In this document: in pieces, positions 7,335 to 16,118 of the stretch
How the letters are laid out: each line of letters starts with the position of its first letter
Numbering within the stretch: the stretch's first letter is position 1
NCBI RefSeq assembly: GCF_900129375.1
Contig: NZ_FQVN01000014.1
Span: forward strand, 62,001-126,000
Reading direction: 5' to 3'
From: Streptoalloteichus hindustanus
GTDB lineage: Bacteria; Actinomycetota; Actinomycetes; Mycobacteriales; Pseudonocardiaceae
DNA: 64,000 nt
The notes under the pieces: model-generated
The model's database searches: none
What the model saw: only the letters and a program-made list of their open reading frames with translations
Told to the model about the DNA's origin: nothing
Translations under genes and position numbers: made by a program

Positions 7335-8575
7335 ATGTCGCAGGGCGAATCCGGGGGAAACCGCTCGGCCGCCGTCCAGATCTGGTTGCTGGCGCTGGGC
7401 ATGTTCGCGATCGGCACCGATCTGTTCATCGTGTCCGGGCTGTTGCCCGCCCTGGGCCACGATCTCGGCCTGTCCACGGCCGCGGCCGGCCAGACGGTGA
7501 CCGTCTTCGCGATCACCTACGCCGTCGCGGCGCCGATCCTGGCCGGCCTCACCGGGACGGTCGACCGCCGCACGCTGCTCGTCGCCGTGCTCGCCGTGTT
7601 CGCGGTGGGCAACGTGCTCTCCGCGATCGCCACGTCGTACGCGGTCCTGCTGGTGAGCAGGTTCGTCGCCGGCGCGGGCGCGGCGCTGTTCGCCGCCACC
7701 GCCTCGGGCACCGCGGCCCGCATCACCGCGCCGGAGCGACGTGGACGCGCACTGGCGGTCGTGTACGCGGGCATGACCTCCGCGATCGCGTTGGGCGTCC
7801 CGCTGGGCAACGTGATCGGCAACGCGCTGTCGTGGCGGTGGGCCTTCGATTCGTCACCGCGCTCGCCGTCGTCAGCGGCGTCGGACTCCTCGTCAGCGTC
7901 CCGGAACTGCCGGGCAGCGGGAGCGCCGGCATCCGGCAGCGGCTCGGCGCGGTCCGCATCCGCCGGGCGCCCTCGGCCATGCTGGTCACGATGCTGTGGG
8001 TGCTCGGCACCTTCGTCGTCTACACCTACCTCGGCACCCTGCTGGACAGCGTCACCCACGCCACCTCAGCCGCCGAACCCTGGCTGCTCCTGGCGTTCGG
8101 CGTCGGCAGCTTCGCCGGCGTCCTGCTCGGCGGCCGGCTCTCCGACCGCGTCAACCCCACCGCCGGCCTCGCCGGCTCCCTCGCCCTGCTGACGGTCGTG
8201 CTGGCCGTGCTGGGCCTCGCGCTCCGGTCAGTGCCCGGCGCGGCGGTCGGCCTCGCGTTCTGGGGACTGGTGCACTGGGCCAGCTTCCCCCTCATCCAGC
8301 ACCGCCTGCTCGGGATCGGCGGCTCCCACGGGGACGTGCTGCTCGCGCTGAACAACAGCGCCGTCTACTTGGGACAGACGTTGGCCGCCGCCCTCGGCGG
8401 TGTGTTCGCCAGCGCCGGACTCCTCACCGCACTGCCGGTCTCCGGCGCGGGCTTCGAACTCCTCGCCCTCCTCGCACTGGCCCTGAGCACCCGAGCCCAC
8501 CGTTCCACCGCAAGGGAAGCGCACGCGAGCGAGACACCCGTCGTCGCTCCCGCCTCGGCCAGCGGGAACGCCTGA
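7335..8575 (+). pseudogene. MFS (DHA1-type) drug exporter gene with a frameshift
   Basis: The first frame gives about 171 residues of a normal 12-TM MFS protein (starting MSQGESGG, with GTDLFIVSGLLPAL and a DRRTLLV loop motif) and then turns to nonsense near 7848; the family sequence resumes at once in the next frame with FVTALAVVSGVGLL and continues to the stop at 8575. The join looks like one missing base between the codons for WAF and FVTAL. The intact protein would be about 413 residues and resembles the exporter gene at 56.5-57.7 kb. ATG with GAGG eight bases upstream. Either a real pseudogene or a sequencing/assembly error. Confidence 0.85.
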
Positions 8576-8649
8576 CCGGCCGGCAGCGGGAAGATCCACT
8601 CAACCTTCGGGGTTGGGGAGATCGCGGGACCAACCTGGGGAGGACTTCG

Positions 8650-9528
8650 ATGATCCTGGTCACCACGCCGAACGGCAGCGTGGGGCGACACATCGCCGAC
8701 GCGCTGCGCGATCGCGAGGACGTGCGCTATTTCGTCCGCTCCGACCGTGGCGTGGCCGCGTTGGGCGAGGTGCGTGGGGAGGTGGTTCGAGGCGATGCCA
8801 CCAATCCGGACGACGCTCGCCGGGCGGTCGCGGGTGTTGAGCGGCTCTACCTCGCGCACCCGTTCGGCGACGACCAGGTGACCGCCGAGACCACTCTCGG
8901 ACTCGCCGCGCTGGACGCCGGAGCGCGCCGGATCGTCAAGCTCGGTGCGCGGGCCTTCCACGGCGTCGGCACCGTGCCCGACGCCGTCACCGGGGTGCAC
9001 GAGACGATCACGGCCCGGCTGCGCGAGGTCGGCGTGCCGGAGCTGACAGTGCTGCGGCCGGACCGTTTTCTCCAGAACTTCCTGTATTCGGCCTCCTCGA
9101 TCGTCGAGGGCGTTCTGCCCGATCCCGGCGGCGACAACGCGCGCGGTTTCCTCGACACGCGGGACATCGCCGACGTCGCGGTCGCGGAACTCCTCGCCGA
9201 CCAGCCACTCGGCGGTGAGATCGAGCTCAGTGGACCGGAGGAGCTGACGATGACGGCGGTCGCGGAGCGGTTCGCCGCCGTTCTCGGCCGTCCGGTGCGC
9301 TACGTCGACGTCCCGTTGGACGAGGCCTGGCGGGCGAGGCTGACGGACTCGGGCACCTCGCCGTACTCGCTGGAGGGACTGGCGGACCTGTACGGGAACT
9401 ACCGCACCGAGCGGTCATCCGGGCTCGGCGACGGTGTCGAGCGCGTGCTGGGCCGGGGTCCGCGGTCGATCGACGTCTTCGCGGCCGAGGTCCTGATTCC
9501 GGCCCTTGTGGGCGGGCGGCGAGGGTGA
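8650..9528 (+). CDS. NmrA-like NAD(P)-binding protein
   Basis: 292 residues, an atypical SDR of the NmrA/QOR2 type. It starts directly with the nucleotide-binding loop TTPNGSVGRHIA, followed by VRSD at the end of the second strand, and has the late-family segments LRPDRFLQNFL and FLDTRDIADVAVAEL. Members act as NAD(P)H-dependent quinone or flavin reductases or as redox sensors without catalysis. The ATG follows GGGGAGGA by five to six bases. Transcribed in the same direction as the broken MFS gene 74 bases upstream. Confidence 0.88.
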   Translation: MILVTTPNGSVGRHIADALRDREDVRYFVRSDRGVAALGEVRGEVVRGDATNPDDARRAVAGVERLYLAHPFGDDQVTAETTLGLAALDAGARRIVKLGARAFHGVGTVPDAVTGVHETITARLREVGVPELTVLRPDRFLQNFLYSASSIVEGVLPDPGGDNARGFLDTRDIADVAVAELLADQPLGGEIELSGPEELTMTAVAERFAAVLGRPVRYVDVPLDEAWRARLTDSGTSPYSLEGLADLYGNYRTERSSGLGDGVERVLGRGPRSIDVFAAEVLIPALVGGRRG

Positions 9529-9533
9529 GACCG

Positions 9534-9577
9534 GGTTCGGCACCGGCGCGACCGCGACGTCACGCCGGTGCCGAACC
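9534..9577. terminator. Bidirectional hairpin terminator
   Basis: A perfect 15-bp stem (GGTTCGGCACCGGCG and its complement) with a 14-base loop sits between two convergent genes. There is no T-tract, as usual in high-GC actinomycetes. Confidence 0.8.
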
Positions 9578-9613
9578 GCGGACGGCAGCGAACACGCCGC
9601 ACGTCGTGTCTTC

Positions 9614-10105
9614 TCAGCTCCAGCTCTGGAAGCGGGACTTGTTGCAGCCGAAGGCGCGGAGTCCGTGGGGGTGGCTGTCGTCGATGCAGCGTCCCGTCTC
9701 CTGGTTCCTGAACTCCAGGGTGCCGTCCTTCCAGCGCGTGACCCACCAGCTCTGGAAGCGGGACTTGTTGCAGCCGAAGGCCCGGAGACCGTGGGCGGCG
9801 CTGTCGTCGATGCAGCGGTTGGTGTTGAGGTTCTTGAACTCCCTGGTCTTGTCCTTCCACACCGTGACCTGGAACCTCTGGAAGTCCAGGTTGTTGCAGC
9901 CGAAGGCGCGGAGTCCGTGGGCGTTGCTGTCGTCGATACAGCGCCCGGTTTCCTGGTTCCTGAAGGTGTTGACGGCCTCGGCGACGGCGATCTTGAGCTC
10001 GTCGTTCGCGTCCGGCGTCGCCGACGCGGTTCCGACACCGGTGAGCAGCGTGGCGACCCCGAGAACGACGACGACGGCGAGCCGGGCGAGACGATTCGGT
10101 GCCAT
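9614..10105 (-). CDS. Secreted three-repeat lectin-like (ricin beta-trefoil) protein
   Basis: 163 residues: a Sec signal (about 1-29, ending ASA) and then three near-identical 42-residue units, each of the form FRNQETGRCIDDS..HGLRAFGCN....FQ.W. One cysteine pair per unit and the Q-x-W-like ending fit a ricin-type beta-trefoil with one fold per unit. Such secreted lectins bind sugars on surfaces or polysaccharides. The last unit ends at QSWS, just at its QxW position. The DNA of the units is also repetitive with a 126-bp period. ATG follows a GGGAGAA site. It is an entire trefoil without a catalytic partner. Confidence 0.85.
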   Translation of the reverse strand: MAPNRLARLAVVVVLGVATLLTGVGTASATPDANDELKIAVAEAVNTFRNQETGRCIDDSNAHGLRAFGCNNLDFQRFQVTVWKDKTREFKNLNTNRCIDDSAAHGLRAFGCNKSRFQSWWVTRWKDGTLEFRNQETGRCIDDSHPHGLRAFGCNKSRFQSWS

Positions 10106-10751
10106 GGTTCTCCCTGCGGGAAGACGTGGGTTCTCTCCGGTCGAGCGGCGAATCATCGGACCTCGCTGTGCCGAGGCCACCCCAGTGGATTGTTGGTCGA
10201 CCGTGGTGGACGGTAGCCAGCCGCGGTTCGCCTGTCGATCGGCCGTCAGGGCCGTCTCGCGTATCACCCGTTCGCCGGCGTTCCCGCAGGTCCAACCCGC
10301 CTGAGGTCCGTGGCACCTCAGCTTTCCCTGTGGACAGCCGGACCGCCTGTTCCGCGGACGGCCGACCACCAGGTCTGTCCACAATGGTCACACGCCGCCG
10401 ACGCCGGACCGGGGAGCGACTTGCGGCGTGCCGGGCGTGGCCGCCGTCCACACCGAACAGGCCCACGTCCACAGTGGAGTGTTGGCGACACGGGCGCGCA
10501 CGCTGCTGACAGTGCGCTCGGAGTCGGCCCGCAACTGGCGGCGGAAGGTGGCTCGGTCGCGCTCGCCGCGGTGCTGCGGCTGTGAGGATTCTGGTTACGG
10601 AGAGTGGCGGGAGTGTGGGGTGTCGGGCATCACACCGCTTCCTGAGAAGTTTTTGGGGGGGAGGTGTCTTTTCGGCGGGACGCCGTTCGTCGTCATGCTG
10701 TGCGGCAACCGGCCGCGCGGGGACGTGACCGAACCTGACAGGAGTTGGACC
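10106..10751. other. Intergenic region, 646 bp
   Basis: Promoters of the divergent lectin and DGPF genes must lie here. Open frames in it have no protein-like composition. It contains two partial copies of the 13-bp GTCCAC palindrome (10377-10389 and 10467-10479) and a G-rich run near 10655. No RNA gene recognised. Confidence 0.5.
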
Positions 10752-11111
10752 GTGAAGTACATGCTGCTCATCCAGGCCGGGGCGATCGGCGAGGACGGGA
10801 TGGCCGAGGGCTGCGAGGACGGGGGCGTGGAGGCGTGGATGGCCTACGACAAGGAGGTGAAGGACGCCGGGATCTTCGTCTCGGGGGAGGCGCTGGCGGA
10901 CCTGGTCACCGCCACGTCGGTGCGGGTCGACCGGGACGGTCGGCGGATGGTGACCGACGGGCCGTTCGCCGAGACCCGGGAGGTGCTCGGCGGCTTCTAC
11001 GTGATCGACGTGCCGGACCTGGACGTCGCGCTCGACTGGGCGGCCCGCTGCCCCGGCGCGCGCGGCGCCGGGTCGGTCGTGGTGCGGCCGATCGCCGACT
11101 TCGGGGCCTGA
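10752..11111 (+). CDS. YCII/DGPF-domain protein, partner of ECF42 sigma factor
   Basis: 119 residues of the YCII fold carrying the diagnostic TDGPFAETREVLGGFY motif (residues about 68-83). Proteins of this type are encoded next to ECF42 sigma factors, as here; the enzyme activity, if any, is not established. GTG start with AGGAG six bases upstream. The next gene begins 57 bases later, consistent with an operon. The DGPF protein may signal to or be controlled by the sigma factor. Confidence 0.92.
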   Translation: MKYMLLIQAGAIGEDGMAEGCEDGGVEAWMAYDKEVKDAGIFVSGEALADLVTATSVRVDRDGRRMVTDGPFAETREVLGGFYVIDVPDLDVALDWAARCPGARGAGSVVVRPIADFGA

Positions 11112-11168
11112 CGGGCCTGACGGGCCGGAGGAACTGAGGGGTCTGCGGACCTGGAGGGGGTCTGGGGG

Positions 11169-12464
11169 ATGGGCGAGCGGACGGCCGACGCCGTGCCCGT
11201 GGAGACGGCGGTCGAGGCGGTGTTCCGGGAGGAGCGCGGCCGGCTGCTCGCCGCCCTCGTCCGGCGGTTCGGCGACCTCGACCTGGCCGAGGAGGTGACC
11301 TCCGACGCGGTCGAGGCGGCCCTGACCCGCTGGCCGGTGGAGGGGGTTCCGGACCGGCCGGGGGCGTGGTTGCTGACCACGGCGCGGCGGCGGGCCGTGG
11401 ACCGGCTGCGGCGGGACCAGGCGTACGCCGCCCGGCTGGCCCTGATGGCGGTGGAGGCGGAGCGGGCCGAGCCCGCTCCGCCCGCCGACGCCGGCGGCGA
11501 CCTGCACGGTGACCCGCACGGCGACCTTCCCGATGACCGCTTGCAGCTGTTCTTCACCTGCGCCCACCCCGCGCTCGCCGACGAGGACCGCGTGGCGCTG
11601 ACCCTGCGCTGCCTGGCCGGCCTGACGACGCCCGAGGTCGCGCGGGCGTTCCTCGTTCCGCAGGGGACGGTGGCCCAGCGCGTCGTGCGGGCGAAGAAGA
11701 AGATCCGCCAGGCGCGGATCCCGTTCCGGGTGCCCGAAGCCGACGAGCTGCCGGAGCGGCTGCCCGGGGTGCTCCAGGTGCTCTACTCGATCTTCACCGA
11801 GGGGTACGCGGCCAGCTCCGGGGCGCGGTTGCAGCGGCTCGACCTGGCCGAGGAGGCCATCCGGCTGGGCCGCATCCTGCGCCGGCTGCTGCCCGCCGAG
11901 CGGGAGGTCGCCGGCCTGCTCGGGCTCATGCTGCTGATCCACGCGCGGCGCGCGGCGCGGACCGGACCGGACGGCGCGCTGGTGCTGCTCGACGAGCAGG
12001 ACCGCGGGCTGTGGGACCGCCCGATGATCGAGGAGGGGCGCGACCTGGTGGTCGCCGCGCTGACCGGCGGCCCGGCCGGCCCCTACGGGGTGGAGGCCGC
12101 CATCGCCGCCCTGCACGACGAGGCCGACGACCTCGCGAGCACCGACTGGCCCCAGATCGTGGCGCTCTACGACGTGTTGCACGCGCTCACGCCGTCGCCT
12201 GTCGTCGCGCTGAACCGGGCCGTCGCGGTCGCGATGCGCGACGGCCCGGAGGCGGGACTGGCACTGCTCGACGAACTGGCCGGCGAGCCGCGGTTGCGTT
12301 CCTACCACCCCTACGCGGCGGCGCGGGGGGATCTGTTGTGCCGCCTGGGTCGACTGCCCGAAGCCGCCGCCGCTTACCGGCAGGCCCTGGAACTGGCCGG
12401 CACCGACCCGGAGCGAGCGTCCCTGCGGAATCGGTTGGGGGCGGTCGAAACGAACGCCGGATGA
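11169..12464 (+). CDS. ECF42-type RNA polymerase sigma factor with C-terminal TPR extension
   Basis: 431 residues. Sigma region 2 (FREERGRLLAALVRRFGDLDLAEEVTSDAVEAAL, about 18-51) is followed by the WLLTTARRRAVDRLRR segment and region 4 (LTLRCLAGLTTPEVARAFLVPQGTVAQRVVRAKKKI, about 137-172). The long C-terminal part, with the conserved FTEGYAASSG block and helical repeats, is the ECF42 extension that replaces an anti-sigma factor in activity control. Pairing with a DGPF gene just upstream confirms the group. Target promoters are unknown; this group often activates its DGPF neighbours. Confidence 0.94.
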   Translation: MGERTADAVPVETAVEAVFREERGRLLAALVRRFGDLDLAEEVTSDAVEAALTRWPVEGVPDRPGAWLLTTARRRAVDRLRRDQAYAARLALMAVEAERAEPAPPADAGGDLHGDPHGDLPDDRLQLFFTCAHPALADEDRVALTLRCLAGLTTPEVARAFLVPQGTVAQRVVRAKKKIRQARIPFRVPEADELPERLPGVLQVLYSIFTEGYAASSGARLQRLDLAEEAIRLGRILRRLLPAEREVAGLLGLMLLIHARRAARTGPDGALVLLDEQDRGLWDRPMIEEGRDLVVAALTGGPAGPYGVEAAIAALHDEADDLASTDWPQIVALYDVLHALTPSPVVALNRAVAVAMRDGPEAGLALLDELAGEPRLRSYHPYAAARGDLLCRLGRLPEAAAAYRQALELAGTDPERASLRNRLGAVETNAG

Positions 12465-12537
12465 CGTGACCGAGAGAAAGGAGAGCTGCGTCAAACCCGC
12501 TCTGGCGGAACCGCGTTCACTCCTATGCTTCTCTGCT

Positions 12538-13713
12538 ATGCCAAAGAAATTGCTGTTCGTCACCCTGGCCGGCCACGGCCACGTCACGCCGACGCTGGCT
12601 CTGGTGGAAGAGCTCGTCCGGCGCGGTCACCACGTGGAGTACGCGACGGGTGAGGAGCACTCCGAGGCGGTCGTCAAGGCCGGCGCGCGGTGGGTGCCGT
12701 TACCGTCGATGAAGGCGTTCCCCGTGGCGGAGAAGGTCGACCGCGACGCCATCCTGAGCTGGTTCCGGTTCTTCTTCGCCGCGATGTGCGACGTCTATCC
12801 CGTGCTGCACCAGCACTGCGCCACCGAGCGCCCGGACGCGATCTGCTACGACGCGACGAACTGGCCCGCACGCGTGGTGGCGGAGAAGCTGGGCATCCCC
12901 GCGGTGCGCACCGTCCCCAACCTCGCCTCCAACGGGACCTTCTCGCTGAGGTCGGCGATGATGGACGGGATTCCCGAGGACCACCCCGCGTTGGTGGCGC
13001 TGGCCGAGGACGCCGCGCGGTTCGCCGCGGAGCACGGTGTCCCCTTCGGCACGGCCGACATGATGGACGTGCCCGAGAAGCTGAACCTGGTGTTCCTTCC
13101 CCGGGAGTTCCAGATCGCCGGTGACAGCTTCGACGAGCGGTTCCGGTTCGTCGGCCCCATGCTGGGCGACCGGGAGCGGCAGGAGCCGTGGACGCCCCGC
13201 GACCCCGAGCGCCCGGTGCTGTTCGTGTCGTTGGGCAGCGTCTTCACCGACCGCGCGTTCTACCGGTCCTGCCTTGAGGCGTTCGACGACGGCGCGTGGC
13301 AGGTGGCGATGAACGTCAGCGGCGTCGACGTCGCCGAGCTCGGACCTGTTCCGTCCACTGTGGACGTTCGGTCGTGGTTCCCGCAGCCGGCGGTGCTCCG
13401 GCACGCCGCCGCGTTCGTCTCGCACACCGGGATGAACTCGACGATGGAGGCGCTCTACTACAAGGTTCCGCTGATCGCCCACCCCCAGATGCCGGAGCAG
13501 GCCCTCAACGCCGACCGGGTGCAGGAGTTGGGGTTGGGCGAACGGCTCGGCGGCGCCATCACCGCCGAGGTGCTGCGGGAGACGGTGGACCGCGTCGCCT
13601 CCAGCGCCGCTGTGCGGGCCAACCTCGACCGCATGCGCGAGGTCATCGAGAAGAGCGGTGGCCCCGCCCGGAGCGCGGACGAGATCGAGGACTACCTCGC
13701 CGCGTCGGCATAA
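12538..13713 (+). CDS. MGT-family (macrolide-type) glycosyltransferase
   Basis: 391 residues, GT1/GT-B fold. The N-terminal acceptor half starts PKKLLFVTLAGHGHVTPTLALVEEL and the C-terminal donor half holds LFVSLGSVF, then SWFPQPAVLRHAAAFVSHTGMNSTMEALYY (about 275-305) and PQMPEQALNADRVQELGLG, the nucleotide-sugar site. Relatives inactivate macrolides or decorate natural products with UDP-glucose. The ATG has no ribosome binding site; TATGCT at 12524-12529 is a good -10 placed for a leaderless transcript. An upstream in-frame start is less likely. The preceding sigma gene ends 73 bases before. Confidence 0.92.
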   Translation: MPKKLLFVTLAGHGHVTPTLALVEELVRRGHHVEYATGEEHSEAVVKAGARWVPLPSMKAFPVAEKVDRDAILSWFRFFFAAMCDVYPVLHQHCATERPDAICYDATNWPARVVAEKLGIPAVRTVPNLASNGTFSLRSAMMDGIPEDHPALVALAEDAARFAAEHGVPFGTADMMDVPEKLNLVFLPREFQIAGDSFDERFRFVGPMLGDRERQEPWTPRDPERPVLFVSLGSVFTDRAFYRSCLEAFDDGAWQVAMNVSGVDVAELGPVPSTVDVRSWFPQPAVLRHAAAFVSHTGMNSTMEALYYKVPLIAHPQMPEQALNADRVQELGLGERLGGAITAEVLRETVDRVASSAAVRANLDRMREVIEKSGGPARSADEIEDYLAASA

Positions 13714-13721
13714 CGGCCGCT

Positions 13722-13761
13722 GGTGTCGGCGATAGCCCCGGCCGGGGCTACCGCCGACACC
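13722..13761. terminator. Bidirectional hairpin terminator
   Basis: GGTGTCGGCG then TAGCCCCGG is mirrored exactly by CCGGGGCTA then CGCCGACACC, with one mismatch and essentially no loop, between convergent glycosyltransferase and aldehyde dehydrogenase genes. Confidence 0.85.
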
Positions 13762-13770
13762 GGGCGGCGC

Positions 13771-15249
13771 TCAGAACGGGGAGCGCCGGATCTCCGCCTG
13801 CGCGGTGATCCACTGCACCCTGGTGAAGGTGTCGTGGTTGGCCTTGCCGCCGAAGTGGCCGCCCACCCCGGACGCCTTCGTCCCGCCGAAGGGCGCCACG
13901 GCCTCGTCGTCCACGGTCTGGTCGTTGATGTGCACCGCGCCGGACTCGATTCGCTCGGCGATCTCCAGCGCGCCGAACGGGTCGGCGGTCAGGATGCCCA
14001 CCGACAGGCCGTACTCCGAGGAGTTGATGATCTCGACGGCCTCGTCGAGGGTGTCGTAGGCGACGACCGGGGCGACCGGGCCGAAGATCTCCTCGGTCAG
14101 CGCCGGGGCGTCGAGGGGCACGTCGACGAGCACCGTCGGCCGGTAGAACAGGCCCTCGTAGGACGCCCCGGCGACCGGCCGCGCGCCGCGCGCGATGCTG
14201 CGCAGCACGATGTCGTGGATCTTGTCGCGCTGCCGCTCGTCGATGACGGGGCCGAGGGCGTTGTCCGGGTCGGTGGGGTCGCCGACCCGGATCGCCTCGG
14301 CCTTCTCGGCCAGCGCCGCCGCGTACCGCGCGGCGATGGACGAGTGGACCAGGTGCCGCCCGGTGGTCATGCAGATCTGGCCCTGGTGCAGGAAGGAACC
14401 CCACGCGCCGGCCGACGCGGCGGCCTCCGGGTCGGCGTCGGGCAGCACGAGCAGCGCGTTGTTGCCGCCGAGCTCCAGGTGCAGCCGCTTCAGCAGCGGG
14501 GCCGCCGCCGCGCTGATGGCCCGCCCGGCGCCGGTCGAGCCGGTGAAGGAGACGCAGGGCACGTCGGGGTGCTGGACCAGGGCCTCGCCCACGTCGGCCC
14601 CGCCGGGCAGCACGTGCAGCAGCCCCGGCGGCAGGCCGGCCTCGGCGAACAGCTCCGCCAGGGCCAGCCCGCCCGAGACCGGGGTGCGCGGGTCGGGCTT
14701 GAGGACCACGGCGTTGCCGAGGGCGAGCGCGGGCGCCACCGACCGCGTGGACAGGATCGCGGGGAAGTTGAACGGCGTGATCACGCCGACCACGCCGAGC
14801 GGGACGCGGCGGGCCAGCGACATCCGCTGCCGGGAGCTGCGCAGCAGCTCGCCGTGCGGGTCGGAGGTGAGCGCGGCGGCCTCGTGCAGCTCGGAGGCGA
14901 CCAGACCGACCTCGGACCGGGCCTTGCCGAACGCGGACCCCGACTCGGGGACCAGCCAGCGGGTGATCCGGTCCGGGTCGGCCTCCAGCAGCGTCGCCGC
15001 CCTGCGGAACACCGCGGCCCGCTGGTCGTAGGTCAGCCGGGCCCACGCGCGCTGGGCCACCACGGCGGCCGCGACCGAGTCGGCGACGTCGTCGGGGGTG
15101 GCCGCTCCGACGGTGGCGATCACCGCGCCGGTCGCCGGCGCCGTGACGTCGAGCGTGCCGGCCCGGCCGGCCCGCCAGGTCCCGTCGAAGATCCGGCCGG
15201 CCCAGGCCGGGCTGTCGGCGCCGGTGACGGGCGGTTCGGTCGTGGTCAT
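13771..15249 (-). CDS. Aldehyde dehydrogenase, benzaldehyde/vanillin type
   Basis: 492 residues, the family's normal length. Visible are the cofactor-domain FTGSTGAGRAI, the catalytic-base segment LELGGNNALLVL and the nucleophile in GQICMTTGRH. The GNN and QICMTTGR variants are typical of benzaldehyde and vanillin dehydrogenases, which oxidise aromatic aldehydes to acids with NAD(P). An ATG preceded by GGAGG was chosen over a start 50 codons upstream. No aromatic catabolic genes flank it, so the substrate is a guess. Confidence 0.93.
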   Translation of the reverse strand: MTTTEPPVTGADSPAWAGRIFDGTWRAGRAGTLDVTAPATGAVIATVGAATPDDVADSVAAAVVAQRAWARLTYDQRAAVFRRAATLLEADPDRITRWLVPESGSAFGKARSEVGLVASELHEAAALTSDPHGELLRSSRQRMSLARRVPLGVVGVITPFNFPAILSTRSVAPALALGNAVVLKPDPRTPVSGGLALAELFAEAGLPPGLLHVLPGGADVGEALVQHPDVPCVSFTGSTGAGRAISAAAAPLLKRLHLELGGNNALLVLPDADPEAAASAGAWGSFLHQGQICMTTGRHLVHSSIAARYAAALAEKAEAIRVGDPTDPDNALGPVIDERQRDKIHDIVLRSIARGARPVAGASYEGLFYRPTVLVDVPLDAPALTEEIFGPVAPVVAYDTLDEAVEIINSSEYGLSVGILTADPFGALEIAERIESGAVHINDQTVDDEAVAPFGGTKASGVGGHFGGKANHDTFTRVQWITAQAEIRRSPF

Positions 15250-15404
15250 CGAGGGGACCTCCGGGTGCGAGCGGACGACGGTGTGCCGCGTGCGGTTCGG
15301 GGAAGAGTAGTAATCCGCCAAACGGGTGAACAAGGGGTTCGGTCGGCTTTTTTTGGGCGCGAGCGTGGGTGCCAGGCGACGGATACGTCCTGTTTTCACC
15401 GTAT

Positions 15405-15460
15405 CGGGAGTTCGTGTCGGGTTCGCTCAGCAGCCCGGCGACGCGATCACCGAGGGGCGC
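15405..15460 (+). repeat. Direct repeat copy A (56 bp)
   Basis: Matches 15807-15862 at 52 of 56 positions, including an uninterrupted block TTCGTGTCGGGTTCGCTCAG extended by CAGCCCGGCG. Confidence 0.85.
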
Positions 15461-15806
15461 GGAGCGTGCCGGCGGAGGGACTGGGGAGGGCTGATCGGGA
15501 ACCCGGACGAGGGTGACCCCTCGCCGGGTGCCAAGCGGGGCGCGGGGTCAGGGTCCGCGGAAGAACGTGACATCCGCTTTCGGCGTTTCCAGGCCGCGCT
15601 CGGCGCGTGATCGGTTCCGGGAGCCGACCATGAGACCAGTCACCGCAGGACGTCGGGACTGTCGGCCAGGGAGACGTCGTTGTTGCCGACTCCGCCCCGC
15701 TATCACGGCTGATTCACATCTGTCGTTCTCGTTCCCCGTCGTGCGATCCCTTGCCAGTTCTGTCCGGGGTGCGTCGTCGCGGCGGAGGCCGCCACTTCTC
15801 GCGTAC

Positions 15807-15862
15807 GGGGGTTCGTGTCGGGTTCGCTCAGCAGCCCGGCGGCGTGATCATCGAGGGGCGCC
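15807..15862 (+). repeat. Direct repeat copy B (56 bp)
   Basis: Second copy of the repeat at 15405-15460; the four differences are single substitutions. It ends about 17 bases before the likely start of the small open frame downstream. Confidence 0.85.
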
Positions 15863-15878
15863 GTCAGAGCTGTCGGCG

Positions 15879-16100
15879 TTGTCGGAGCTGTCGGCGGAGC
15901 AGGAAGCCGAGTTGCGGGTGGTGCTGGAGCGGCGGGCGCGGGAGCTGGGCCTGCTCGCGCTCCGAACGGCCAGGCTGGCCGGCGACCAGTGCCGCACGGA
16001 GGCGCTGCCCGGGGCGGTGCGGGCGGCTCGCACCGCGCACCGCGAGCTCGACCAGCTCCCGCTGGACCTCTCGCGAGCGACGCTCACGGTGTCCAAGTGA
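15879..16100 (+). CDS. Small hypothetical helical protein
   Basis: Not recognised. About 73 residues of charged helix (AEQEAELRVVLERRARELGLL and similar) with strong third-position GC, which argues for real coding up to the TGA at 16098-16100. The start is uncertain: a TTG is used here, no good ribosome binding site is seen, and translation could begin upstream inside the repeat copy. It ends 18 bases before the convergent stop of the SMP-30-like gene. Confidence 0.4.
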   Translation: MSELSAEQEAELRVVLERRARELGLLALRTARLAGDQCRTEALPGAVRAARTAHRELDQLPLDLSRATLTVSK

Positions 16101-16118
16101 TCGCTGCCGCCGGGTGGG

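Larger units (their letters stand above)
15250..15878. other. Intergenic region with a 56-bp direct repeat
   Basis: No reliable gene. It contains two 56-bp copies of one sequence (given separately) 402 bases apart, the second running up to the small open frame that follows. The spacing equals 134 codons, so both copies are in the same frame, but the frame between them lacks coding character. Confidence 0.5.

Noticed and set aside
9399-12587. 1062-codon minus-strand open frame
   Set aside because: Antisense shadow of the ECF42 sigma and DGPF genes; repetitive Arg/Gly composition and no domain.
15250-15878. The 56-bp direct repeats as target-site duplications of an insertion sequence
   Set aside because: They are too long and too diverged for a target duplication, and the DNA between them has no transposase or terminal inverted repeats.
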